Shown here one piece after another: positions 25,682 through 33,754 of a stretch of DNA of 64,000 nt. The stretch's first letter is position 1. Each line of letters opens with the position of its first letter. Under the pieces are notes generated by a model. It saw only the letters and a program-made list of their open reading frames with translations, had not been told where the DNA came from and made no database searches. This stretch comes from Pseudooceanicola atlanticus. Lineage in GTDB: Bacteria > Pseudomonadota > Alphaproteobacteria > Rhodobacterales > Rhodobacteraceae. A program made the translations under genes and the position numbers. The stretch spans positions 124,001-188,000 of the forward strand of contig NZ_AQQX01000002.1 in assembly GCF_000768315.1 (NCBI RefSeq), given 5' to 3'.

Positions 25682-26940
25682 GAGAGCCTCATCAGGTGGT
25701 CGAGTTCAGAATAATCCGGCAGCGTCCGGTCGATGGCCTGGCCTGCGCGCAGCACGATGCGATCCATCTGGGGCCGCGCGAACAGTTCCGTCCATTCACG
25801 GGCGCGGAAAATGATCAGGTCGGCGGGATCGCCGATTTCCAGCCCCGGCGCCGCGAAGCCACAACTTTCCGCGGGCGTCGAGGTCACCGATTTCAACCAG
25901 TCGGTTTCGGTGTGATCCAGATGCGCGATCCGGGTGGCCTGGCGCAGCACTTCCAGCATGTCCAGGTCGCCATAGGCGTAGAACGGGTCCCGCGTGTTGT
26001 CCGACGCAAAGCTGACTGGGATTCCCCGCGCCTTCATCTCGTGCACCAGCGTCACGCCGCGCCCGCGCGGGGTGCGGCCCGGCACGCGGTCCTGCAGGTA
26101 GAGGTTGCACATCGGCAGCGACACGACCTTCATCCCGGCCTTCGCGACCAGGTCCAGCGTCGACATCGCCCGGTCCTCGTCCTGCGTGGACACCGAACAG
26201 CAATGGCCCACGATGACGGGCTTGTCATAGCCCGTTTCCAGCACGACCTCCGCGATCAGGCGCAAGGTTTCCGAGGTCGGGTCCATCGTCTCGTCGGTGT
26301 GGAAATCCACCGACAAATCCATCGCGGCGGCCATTTCGAAAAACCCGGTCAGGATCTCCTTCAGCCCGTCCACGGGGTAGGAGACAAGGCCCAGCACTCC
26401 GTTCATCTGCTGCACCGTCTTGGCGATCTCGGTGAATTCCCCGGTGTTCGAGAACCGGTCGCAGCTCATCAAGCTGACGGCCTGAAGGTCGATCTTGCCG
26501 GACCATTCCTCGCGCTTTTCCGCCAGCACCGGCCAGGACCGCAGGTATTGCCCGTTCATGCTGTCCAGATGCGTGCGCACCCGCGCCGTGCCGTGGGCAT
26601 AGGCGCATTTCAGGCCGAACTCCATCCGCGCGCCAACGTCCTGCGCGGTCCAGTTGGGGTGATCGTTGCGCACCGTGGTCAGCGCCCCCATGAACGTGCC
26701 GTCGGGGTTGGACGCGCGCGGCCAGATATGGCCCTTGTCCAGGTGGGTGTGCATGTCGGTGAAACAGGGCAGCACCATCGCGCCGGCCATCTGCACGTCC
26801 TCGCCGCCCGGTTCGGCGATCCGGCCGTTCTCGATCCCGATATCGGTGCGGACGAGGTCATCCTCGGCACCTGTGACGCAGCCGGGCACGGTGACGTCAC
26901 GCAGGGTGAAGCGCCCTTGGGGTAGTGTCTTGAAATCCAT
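25678..26940 (-). CDS. Cytosine-deaminase-like amidohydrolase
   Basis: 420-residue metal-dependent deaminase or amidohydrolase. Motifs match CodA-type cytosine deaminase in order: MHTHLDKGH (two metal histidines), VDFHTDETMD (histidine and proton-shuttle glutamate), VIVGHCCSV (third histidine) and ASDNTRDPFYAYG (metal aspartate). It should act on an N-heterocycle such as a pyrimidine or triazine-like ring. The permease gene begins immediately upstream: its TGA-type stop at 26941 abuts this ATG. Confidence 0.87.
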   Translation of the reverse strand: MDFKTLPQGRFTLRDVTVPGCVTGAEDDLVRTDIGIENGRIAEPGGEDVQMAGAMVLPCFTDMHTHLDKGHIWPRASNPDGTFMGALTTVRNDHPNWTAQDVGARMEFGLKCAYAHGTARVRTHLDSMNGQYLRSWPVLAEKREEWSGKIDLQAVSLMSCDRFSNTGEFTEIAKTVQQMNGVLGLVSYPVDGLKEILTGFFEMAAAMDLSVDFHTDETMDPTSETLRLIAEVVLETGYDKPVIVGHCCSVSTQDEDRAMSTLDLVAKAGMKVVSLPMCNLYLQDRVPGRTPRGRGVTLVHEMKARGIPVSFASDNTRDPFYAYGDLDMLEVLRQATRIAHLDHTETDWLKSVTSTPAESCGFAAPGLEIGDPADLIIFRAREWTELFARPQMDRIVLRAGQAIDRTLPDYSELDHLMRLS

Positions 26941-27807
26941 TCAACTTTCTCTTTTCAGCGCACTTTCGTGCCAGCGATAGAGCGCAAGATGCGAGATCAG
27001 GCTCATCAGGGCGAAGATCACCACGCCCATAAGGGAAATCAGGATCAGCGCGGCATACAGCCGGCCGAAGTTGAAGCGGTAGGACGCCTCCAGCAGGGTC
27101 GAGGCCAGGCCCAGCCCGGTGCCCGCACGTCCGATCACGAACTCGGCCACCACGGCCCCGATCAGCGCCAGCCCCCCGGCGATCTTCAGCCCGCCCAGGA
27201 AGAACGGCAGCGCGGAGGGCGCCGCCAGGTAGCGCAGCCGTTGCCAGCGCGTCGCCCCGTAGATCGTGAAGAGGTCCTGAAGGTTGTGATCGGACGACTT
27301 CAGCCCGATCGTCGTGTTCGACAGGATCGGAAAGAACGCCACGATCCAGGCGCAGAGAAGCGCGGCGAGGAAGGCATTGTCCACGTAGATCTGGATCAGC
27401 GGCGCGATGGCCACGACCGGCGTCACCTGCAGGATCACCGCGTAGGGAAAGAACGACATCTCGGCCCATTTCGACTGGGTGAAGGCCACGGCCAGCGCCA
27501 CGCCCCCGATCACCGCGAACAGCAGGGCCAGCAGGGTCAGCCGCCCGGTCAGGATCATCGCGGGCCACAGGATCGCCCAGTCCTCGATCATCTTCTGCCC
27601 GACCAGAAGCGGCCCCGGCAGGATGTAATGCGGCACCTCGGCAATGGTGACATAAAGGTGCCAGGCCAGCAGCGTCAGGATCATCACCAGCGAGGGCAGC
27701 GTCCAGCGGGCGATCTTCATGATCCGCTCGCGGCGGGCGCGGGCCAGTTCCTCCTGGTCTACGGTTTCGACAGGTTCGGTCGGCGTATCGGTTTCGGCGA
27801 TGCTCAT
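26941..27807 (-). CDS. ABC transporter permease (SsuC/ThiX type)
   Basis: 288-residue inner-membrane permease of the nitrate/sulfonate/pyrimidine-precursor class, with about six hydrophobic segments. The EAA-type loop for ATPase contact is FTIYGATRWQRLRYLAAPSALP. The ATG at 27807 overlaps the ATPase stop by 4 bases. With the ATPase and the NMT1-type binding protein it forms one complete importer. Confidence 0.88.
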   Translation of the reverse strand: MSIAETDTPTEPVETVDQEELARARRERIMKIARWTLPSLVMILTLLAWHLYVTIAEVPHYILPGPLLVGQKMIEDWAILWPAMILTGRLTLLALLFAVIGGVALAVAFTQSKWAEMSFFPYAVILQVTPVVAIAPLIQIYVDNAFLAALLCAWIVAFFPILSNTTIGLKSSDHNLQDLFTIYGATRWQRLRYLAAPSALPFFLGGLKIAGGLALIGAVVAEFVIGRAGTGLGLASTLLEASYRFNFGRLYAALILISLMGVVIFALMSLISHLALYRWHESALKRES

Positions 27808-28589
27808 GCGGCTTCTCCGATGGCTTGATGCAGGGCGTCGGATGCCTCCCGGCAATGGGCGGCATATTCGGGCGAGGTGCGGAACATCTCGTCCCGCGGA
27901 TAGGGGGCGGTCACTTCGAGTTCGCGGATCACCCGGCCCGGCCGCGCGGCCATCACCACGATCCGGTCGGACAGGAAGACGGACTCGAAAACCGAATGGG
28001 TCACGAAGATCACAGTGCAGCCGATCGCCTCGCGCAGGGCCAGCAGGTCGTTGTTCAGCTTGTGGCGGGTGATCTCGTCCAGCGCAGCAAAGGGTTCATC
28101 CATCAGGATCAGGCGCGGCTTGGTCACCAGCGCCCGCGCGATCGACACGCGCATCTTCATGCCGCCGGACAATTCGCGCGGGAAGGCCCGCTGGAATTTC
28201 TCCAGCCCGACCAGTTTCAGTGCCTCCAGCACGTCGTCGCGGACCTCGTTATAGCTGACCCCACGCAGGCGGAACGGCAGCCAGACATTGTCGGCGACCC
28301 GGGCCCAGGGCATCAGCGTGGGTTCCTGAAAGACGACGCCCAGGTCATCCTTCGACTTGCCCCCCGTCCACTCGATCTGGCCCGAGGTCGGCGACATCAG
28401 GCCCGAGATCAGCCGCAGCGCGGTGGATTTCCCGCAGCCCGACGGCCCGAGAAGCGAGATGAAGTCGCCATCGTTCACCGTCAGGTTCATGTCCTTCAGC
28501 GCGACGATATCGCCGCCGAAGGTCTTTTCCACATGACGCATCTTCAGCAGCGTGTCGCGCTGGCCAAGAGGGGGACGGGTCGTGGGCAT
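27804..28589 (-). CDS. ABC transporter ATPase (SsuB/ThiZ type)
   Basis: 261-residue ATPase with Walker A GPSGCGKST, signature LSGGMKMRVSIA, Walker B LILMDEPFAALDE and switch TVIFVTHSV. The ATG at 28589 is preceded at the right distance by GGAGG; an upstream ATG at 28640 in the same frame is less likely. It energises the adjoining SsuC-type permease. Confidence 0.9.
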   Translation of the reverse strand: MPTTRPPLGQRDTLLKMRHVEKTFGGDIVALKDMNLTVNDGDFISLLGPSGCGKSTALRLISGLMSPTSGQIEWTGGKSKDDLGVVFQEPTLMPWARVADNVWLPFRLRGVSYNEVRDDVLEALKLVGLEKFQRAFPRELSGGMKMRVSIARALVTKPRLILMDEPFAALDEITRHKLNNDLLALREAIGCTVIFVTHSVFESVFLSDRIVVMAARPGRVIRELEVTAPYPRDEMFRTSPEYAAHCREASDALHQAIGEAA

Positions 28590-28842
28590 CTTGCCTCCAC
28601 AATCTATTCGGGGCGGGCCATGGGACCCGTATGTTTTCATGACTGGCGCGATCCTATGGGCAGATCACCCGCCCGGCGGTACGCCGGACAGCGCCGACAC
28701 GGCATGACCCACCTCTGGTGGGACGGGCGGCGCTTTCGCGCCACCCCGCGGGTCGCCCCTGCCCTCTTTTCACCGGACCGCCGTCACGCTTGGCATCGGC
28801 GATCCATTCGGTCGCGGCGATCCCGAAAGACCGCCAGACCGA
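28590..28842. other. Gap between binding-protein and ATPase genes, with hairpins
   Basis: 253 bases without a gene inside the operon. It holds two tight hairpins, CCCACC-TCT-GGTGGG (28708-28722) and GGCGC-TTTC-GCGCC (28729-28742), and no T-run. Such structures after a binding-protein gene commonly stabilise its message so that it exceeds the membrane components; that role is inferred. Confidence 0.4.
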
Positions 28843-29838
28843 TCACTTCAGGTCCATACCGACCTTGGCATTCACGAACTCGGTCGTGAAGGCTGCGGTC
28901 CAGTCGATGTCATCCTCGATGACGCCGACCTCGACCATCTTGTCGTAGAAGCCGCCGACCTTTTCTTCGGTCATGGCGCCGATGCCCAGCTCCAGCGCGT
29001 CACCGGAATCGACGATGCCCTCGGATTTCATCTTCTCGATCGCGTAGTCGATCTTGTCCTGGGTCATCTCGGGGTTGTCGGCCATGATCGCTTCGTTCGC
29101 GGCCGCGTTGTCACCGTAGAGGTAGTTGTACCACCCCTTGATGGAGCCCTCGACGAAGCACTTCACCTCTTCGGGCTTCTCGGCAATCGTGTCGGCCATC
29201 GTCTCGATCGTGGTGGCATAGGTCGAATACCCCGCATCCGCGATCAGGAAGACGTCGGGGGTGAACCCGCCCTCTTTCTCGACCAGGTAGGGTTCGGAGG
29301 ACAGGTAGCCCTGCATGCCCTTGTTCTCGTCGGCCAGGAACGGGCCGGGGTTGAAGGTGTAGGGCTCGCGCTGTTCGGCGGTGAAGCCGTACTCGGCCAT
29401 CATCCACTGGTAGTAGGACTGGTAGCCGTTATCGCCGATCAGCAGGGTCAGGCCGGTCAGGTCGGCAAAGGTTTCCGCCTTTCCGGGATGGGTCACGATC
29501 ACCTGCGGGTGCTTCTGGAAGATCGCGGCGACGGACACGACCGGCACGCCTTCCTTCACGGCGTTGAACGCCTGCAGCAGGTCACCGCCCATGTGATAGT
29601 CGATGCGACCGGCCAGCATCAGCGCACGGTTGTTCACCTGCGGCCCGCCTTGCACGATGGAGGCGCTCAGCCCGCATTCCTCGTAGGTGCCGTCGGCCAC
29701 GGCCTGGTAGAACCCGCCATGTTCGGCCTGGGCCAGCCAGTTCGTGCCAAAGACCACCTCGGTCATGTGGCTTTCCGCATGCGCGGCCCCGGCGGCCAGC
29801 ACCAGCGCGGCGGAGGTGAGGGATTTCAGTTTGGACAT
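28843..29838 (-). CDS. NMT1/THI5-like periplasmic binding protein of ABC transporter
   Basis: 331-residue binding protein with a signal peptide (MSKLKSLTSAALVLAAGAAHA). The mature part begins with VVFGTNWLAQAEHGGFYQA, typical of NMT1/THI5-like proteins that bind pyrimidine precursors, riboflavin parts or similar heterocycles. It is first in the minus-strand operon. The start at 29838 follows GGGAGA; the longer frame upstream runs into the hairpin region and was rejected. Confidence 0.88.
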   Translation of the reverse strand: MSKLKSLTSAALVLAAGAAHAESHMTEVVFGTNWLAQAEHGGFYQAVADGTYEECGLSASIVQGGPQVNNRALMLAGRIDYHMGGDLLQAFNAVKEGVPVVSVAAIFQKHPQVIVTHPGKAETFADLTGLTLLIGDNGYQSYYQWMMAEYGFTAEQREPYTFNPGPFLADENKGMQGYLSSEPYLVEKEGGFTPDVFLIADAGYSTYATTIETMADTIAEKPEEVKCFVEGSIKGWYNYLYGDNAAANEAIMADNPEMTQDKIDYAIEKMKSEGIVDSGDALELGIGAMTEEKVGGFYDKMVEVGVIEDDIDWTAAFTTEFVNAKVGMDLK

Positions 29839-29945
29839 TCGATTCTCCCGGTTGGTTTTCTCAATGATCCTGAGTGGGTTGTCCGGTTGACAGACCGGTC
29901 CCGGCGGAACCCCCGGCGCACCCTGCGCCAGTGCCGCTGGAATGG

Positions 29946-30013
29946 GCAGGCGCCCGAGGCTTGCCACCTTTTTGGGCGACGCCTGCAAGAAGGGCCAAGC
30001 CAGCGCTTGGCCC
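29946..30013. other. Two strong hairpins in the binding-protein/ridA divergent region
   Basis: First hairpin: GCAGGCG (29946-29952) pairs with CGCCTGC (29980-29986), extended by CCC/GGG inside. Second: GGGCCAAGC (29992-30000), loop CAGC, GCTTGGCCC (30005-30013), nine perfect pairs. The pair lies 48 bases before the RidA start and 107 bases before the divergent binding-protein start, so either transcript could carry it. A related GCCTGC-GA-AAAAGGG copy follows at about 30025. It may be a structured leader or a dispersed palindromic repeat. Confidence 0.5.
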
Positions 30014-30061
30014 TGCGCCCCGCGCCTGCGAAAAAGGGTCCGCAGACAAGAGGAATTCGTG

Positions 30062-30457
30062 ATGCTCCGCAGCCTGATCCCCGCCGATATCGCCCCGCCC
30101 TTCGCCCGCTACGCCCATGGCGTCGCGGCGTCTGAAATGGGGGGCATCATGGTCACCTCCGGACAGCTTGCCCTGGCGGATGACGGCACCGTGCCCGACG
30201 GGGCCGAGGCGCAGGCGGCGCTGATCTTTGCCAATCTCGACGCGATCTTGCGCGAGGGCGGCACCGACCGCGAGCATATCCTGCGCATCAACGCCTTCGT
30301 CACGGGCCGCGAGCACATGGCGGGCTACATGGCCGCCCGCGACGCGTGGTTGGCGGATGTCGCGCATCTTCCGGCCTCGACGCTGATGATCGTGTCGGGC
30401 TTCACCCGCCCCGAATTCGTGGTCGAGATCGAGGTGATGGCGGCCCTGCCCGCCTGA
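30062..30457 (+). CDS. RidA-family enamine/imine deaminase
   Basis: 131-residue RidA (YjgF/YER057c/UK114) protein, which hydrolyses reactive enamines or imines or, in pathway-specific members, deaminates ring-opening products. Typical segments are GGIMVTSGQLAL and ILRINAFVTGREHMAGYMAAR; FTRPEFVVEIEVMAAL closes the protein. It is divergent from the ABC-importer operon and points toward a second oxygenase gene, so it is a plausible member of that pathway. RutC in pyrimidine catabolism is a known parallel. Confidence 0.88.
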   Translation: MLRSLIPADIAPPFARYAHGVAASEMGGIMVTSGQLALADDGTVPDGAEAQAALIFANLDAILREGGTDREHILRINAFVTGREHMAGYMAARDAWLADVAHLPASTLMIVSGFTRPEFVVEIEVMAALPA

Positions 30458-30489
30458 CACCATACGGCGCCGGATATGCGCGACACGGC

Positions 30490-31482
30490 TCACTTGTAGT
30501 TCGCCCCGATGCGCATCTTGATGTAATCGCCACCGGTCATCGGTTCGTATTTCCGCGCCGGGCCTTCCAGCATGGTTTCCGTGTTGGCCTGGGCGAAGAA
30601 GGCGATGGAATAGCGCGGGCCAAGGTATTCCTCCGGCTTCGGCATCCTCACCCGGTGCAGGGTCGATTGCAGTCGGTCATCCGACCAGCGCATCAGCATG
30701 TCACCGATATTGCAGGTGATGATGCCATCTTCGGGCGGCACGTCGCTCCACTCGATGGCGCGGCCCTGGCTGTCCTTGCCGGGACACAGCTGCAACCCGC
30801 CCTGCCCCGTGCGCTGATGCAGCAGGGTCAGGCAGTCGAAATCCGTATGCGCACCGGCCCGCCAGAACTTGAAATCCTCGGGCTTGGCATCTTCCATGCC
30901 CAGGTAATGGATCAGCCGCAGGGTCGATTGGTAATCCGGCGCCAGCGGGTCATGGCCCTCCACGAACAGGTCCGGCGCAAAGCCCAGCTTGTCGGCGAAA
31001 CACGACAGCACCTTCATCGCCAGCGCCCAGTTCTCGCGCTCGAAGGCCAGCATCGTGGCGCGGAACCCGGCGAGGTCGGCCTCGGACGGCCAGAGCCCGG
31101 CCATGCGAGGCAGCGTGATCTGGTAGCTTTCCTTCTGATCCGCCGTCCCGGTCGAAGGTCGCACCTGCGCCTTGTATTCCCAGCCCGCATTGGTGCCGGG
31201 CTTCAGCGGGAAACCCGCCTTCGTCTCCTCCGGCAGGTCGAAGAACCCGGCAGAGAGGGCAAAGGCCTCGTAGATCAGGGTCTGCGGAATGCCGTGGCCG
31301 GTCAGCTGGAAGAACCCGATCCCCGTCGCGGCCTCCCACAGCTCTTCGGTGATCTCGGCGCGGCGGTTGAAGAAATCCGACATGTCGATCCGCGGCGTAT
31401 CGCGTTCGACCTCCCGGCCCATGCCGCCGATGCGGCTTTCCTTGTCCAGCTCTGCCAGGTGATGCGAAGTCGTTTCGGTCAT
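30490..31482 (-). CDS. Second isopenicillin-N-synthase-like Fe(II)/2-oxoglutarate oxygenase
   Basis: 330-residue oxygenase of the same family as that at 22126. Iron ligands are in GAHTDFDCLTLL and STLHRVRMP, and the 2-oxoglutarate arginine in GPRYSIAFF. The N-terminal domain has GIGFFQLTGHGIP. It converges on ridA with 32 bases between the stops. Two paralogues flanking one importer operon suggest two oxidations of one compound, or related substrates. Confidence 0.87.
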   Translation of the reverse strand: MTETTSHHLAELDKESRIGGMGREVERDTPRIDMSDFFNRRAEITEELWEAATGIGFFQLTGHGIPQTLIYEAFALSAGFFDLPEETKAGFPLKPGTNAGWEYKAQVRPSTGTADQKESYQITLPRMAGLWPSEADLAGFRATMLAFERENWALAMKVLSCFADKLGFAPDLFVEGHDPLAPDYQSTLRLIHYLGMEDAKPEDFKFWRAGAHTDFDCLTLLHQRTGQGGLQLCPGKDSQGRAIEWSDVPPEDGIITCNIGDMLMRWSDDRLQSTLHRVRMPKPEEYLGPRYSIAFFAQANTETMLEGPARKYEPMTGGDYIKMRIGANYK

Positions 31483-32019
31483 TGATCCATCTCCATTACG
31501 CGGAGCCGGCCCTCTTCGGGCACCCCCTGCGCCAGAATGCGAACCACGTGCCGATCGAATTCCCCGCGGCGGGGCAGGATCTCATGGGAATCTCTGTGGC
31601 GAAACATCACTGGCTCATCACTCGGGCGACGGCCCCGAAAAGGGACCGGACCGCATTTACGAATTGATGAGCAATGTCAGGGCTGCGCCCCACCGCTTCT
31701 ACTCAGCCCCCAGCAAACCGATCGCCCCCGGCCTTGTCATCGGAATGCGCCGCGCCACGCGGCCTGACCAGCGCATTCGCCCCCAAAATAAGCACTAAGC
31801 AGCCGGATAGACGCCAAATTAAGCACCCGGAAGACGCCTATCGGCCCGCGGCCCCGGAATCCGAGACAAATTTGGCGCAATCCGCGCCCCAACAGCACGG
31901 GCCAAGCTGTACACAAGTTGTGCGACAGCCCTTTTCAAGGTAAAATTCACAGCTAATTAACAATCATAATCTACCCAGTCAGGAATGGTTAACCTTAACC
32001 TCTTGTTGCAGGCACCGGC
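31483..32019. other. 537-base spacer with AT-rich promoter-proximal part
   Basis: No gene is supported. The second half (31780-32010) is clearly poorer in GC than the surrounding DNA. It contains an imperfect tandem repeat (listed separately) and, just before the Nudix gene, two TTAACC-type half-sites (GGTTAACCTTAACC at about 31987). A short open frame at 31482-31667 has no family features and was not called. Confidence 0.5.
31785..31838. repeat. Imperfect tandem repeat (31 and 23 bases)
   Basis: Copy 1 (31785-31815) reads AAAATAAGCAC, an 8-base insert, then CCGGATAGACGCC. Copy 2 (31816-31838) reads AAATTAAGCAC followed directly by CCGGAAGACGCC. The blocks are in the same order and orientation with no gap. 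Purpose unknown. Confidence 0.6.
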
Positions 32020-32493
32020 GTGAGCTTTCAAAGCAATCTCAGCATTCCCACCGAATTCCGGGAATACGACAAGGACGATATCCGCACTCAATATGCGGCG
32101 CTTTGCTATCGCGTGGTCCGCGACAAGACCCAGGTCCTGCTGATCACCAGCCGCGGCACGAAACGCTGGATCGTGCCCAAGGGCTGGCCCATGGCCAAGA
32201 AGGCCCCACACGAAGCCGCCCTTCAGGAAGCCAAGGAAGAGGGCGGCGTGATCGGTCGCGCCTCTGCCAAGCCGCTGGGCACCTATTCCTACATGAAGGT
32301 TCTGTCGAACGGGGACGAAGTGCCCTGCATCGGCCTGCTCTTCCCCGTCCGGGTCCGCCTGCTGCGCGCCGAATATCCCGAGGCCCGCGAACGCAAGCGC
32401 AAGTGGTTCAGCCTGAAGAAAGCCGCAAAAAAGGTCGACGAGCCGGAATTGGCCCGCATGATCCGTGACTTCGACCCGCGCCAGCTGCGCTAG
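32020..32493 (+). CDS. Nudix hydrolase
   Basis: 157-residue Nudix protein. The Nudix box starts at GWPMAKKAPHEAALQEAKEE and ends GGV; it fits the pattern G-x5-E-x7-xE-x2-EE-x-G-hydrophobic except that the usual arginine of REUXEE is glutamine, as also seen in diphosphoinositol-polyphosphate-type alphaproteobacterial members. Basic residues and the KGW motif suggest a polyphosphorylated substrate. The start is GTG at 32020; no better ATG is in frame. Confidence 0.85.
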   Translation: MSFQSNLSIPTEFREYDKDDIRTQYAALCYRVVRDKTQVLLITSRGTKRWIVPKGWPMAKKAPHEAALQEAKEEGGVIGRASAKPLGTYSYMKVLSNGDEVPCIGLLFPVRVRLLRAEYPEARERKRKWFSLKKAAKKVDEPELARMIRDFDPRQLR

Positions 32494-32553
32494 CGCCTTG
32501 CATCGCGCCGGTTCGCGGCTACATAACATGACAGTTATGCAAACGGGATTGCG

Positions 32554-32985
32554 ATGATCCAGTTTTCTCTGAAATGCGACCGGGACCACCGGTTCGACAG
32601 CTGGTTCCAGAACGCCGACGCCTTCGACACGCTCAAGTCTCGGGGGATGGTGTCCTGTTCTGTCTGCGGCTCCACCCAGGTGGACAAGGCGATGATGGCC
32701 CCCCGCGTCGCCAAGACCCGCGGCGCCGACGAGGCCAAACCCGCGCCCCTGTCGACCCCGGCCACCCCCGCCGAACAGGCCATGGCCGAGCTTCGCAAGA
32801 AGATCGAGGCGGAATCCGATTACGTCGGCGGCGACTTCGTGAAAGAGGCCCGCCGCATGCATGAAGGCGAGGTCAAGGCCCGCTCGATCCATGGCGAGGC
32901 CCGGCTCGACGAGGCGCGCAAGCTGGCCGAAGACGGCGTGCCCGTCATGCCCCTGCCCTTCCTGCCCAACCGCAAGGCAAACTGA
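32554..32985 (+). CDS. DUF1178-family protein
   Basis: 143-residue protein of unknown function, family recognised from MIQFSLKCDRDHRFDSWFQN, the zinc-ribbon-like CSVCGS near residue 45, and the C-terminal GVPVMPLPFLP. With the N-terminal C8-x-H it could bind zinc. DUF1178 genes are widespread in Alphaproteobacteria near Nudix and small housekeeping genes. It runs four bases ahead of an SDR gene. Confidence 0.85.
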   Translation: MIQFSLKCDRDHRFDSWFQNADAFDTLKSRGMVSCSVCGSTQVDKAMMAPRVAKTRGADEAKPAPLSTPATPAEQAMAELRKKIEAESDYVGGDFVKEARRMHEGEVKARSIHGEARLDEARKLAEDGVPVMPLPFLPNRKAN

Positions 32986-32989
32986 ACTC

Positions 32990-33637
32990 ATGACCATCGT
33001 CATCACCGGCGCCAGCCGTGGCATCGGGGCCGAACTTGCGGCCCGCTATCGCGCCGCCGGCGAAACCGTGATCGGGACCTCCCGCAAGGGCGGCAAGGGG
33101 CTGGTTCCGCTGGACCTGGCCGACACACCCGATTTCTCCCCGGTGATCGAGGCGCTCGGCGCGGCCCCGATCGACCTGCTGGTCTGCAATGCCGGCATCT
33201 ACCCCGACAAGGGCCACGACATCGCCACCGGCTTCCCGCCCGAAGACTGGGCCAAGGCCTTGGCCGTGAACATCACCGGCCCCTTCCTGACGATCCAGGC
33301 GCTCCTGCCGAAATTGCAGGCCTCGGACAAGGCCCGCATCGCCATCATTGCGTCTGCCATGGGCAGCCAGGAACGCGCCCCCGGCGGGTCCTACATCTAC
33401 CGCGCATCGAAGGCCGCGGCGGTGAACCTTGCGCGCAATCTGTCGCGGGACCTGAAATCACAGGGCATCAGCGTCGGCGCCTATCACCCGGGCTGGGTTC
33501 GCACCGATATGGGCGGGTCTGGCGCCGACATCTCGGTCGACGACTCGGCCCGCGGCCTGATCGCGCGCTTCGCCGAACTCGACGCCTCCACCACCGGCTG
33601 CTTCCGCTCTTACGACGGCACCGACATCCCGTTCTGA
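32990..33637 (+). CDS. Short-chain dehydrogenase/reductase
   Basis: 215-residue SDR. The cofactor loop TGASRGIG is at residues 6-13, followed by LVCNAGIY, the catalytic serine in IIASAMGS and YRASK as the active-site Tyr-x3-Lys. The C-terminus (GAYHPGWVRTDMGG) resembles the CsgA/YdfG branch. Substrate unknown. The ATG at 32990 follows the DUF1178 stop by four bases, so they are co-transcribed. Confidence 0.87.
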   Translation: MTIVITGASRGIGAELAARYRAAGETVIGTSRKGGKGLVPLDLADTPDFSPVIEALGAAPIDLLVCNAGIYPDKGHDIATGFPPEDWAKALAVNITGPFLTIQALLPKLQASDKARIAIIASAMGSQERAPGGSYIYRASKAAAVNLARNLSRDLKSQGISVGAYHPGWVRTDMGGSGADISVDDSARGLIARFAELDASTTGCFRSYDGTDIPF

Positions 33638-33754
33638 CCGCGCGGCCACGTCGCGCCCGTCGATATGGCCGTCGGCACGGCCCAAAACCCTATTCCTATT
33701 GCACTTTGCGCGCCGCTTGCCTAAACCGCCGCGGAACGACATCGGGGAAACACC

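Noticed and set aside
29839-30061. Possible thiamine (TPP) riboswitch before the NMT1-type importer
   Set aside because: The conserved CUGAGA and the later helper-helix sequences of the TPP element were not found on either strand.
31482-31667. 61-codon plus-strand frame in the spacer before the Nudix gene
   Set aside because: No ribosome site or family feature; it begins inside the start of the opposite oxygenase gene.
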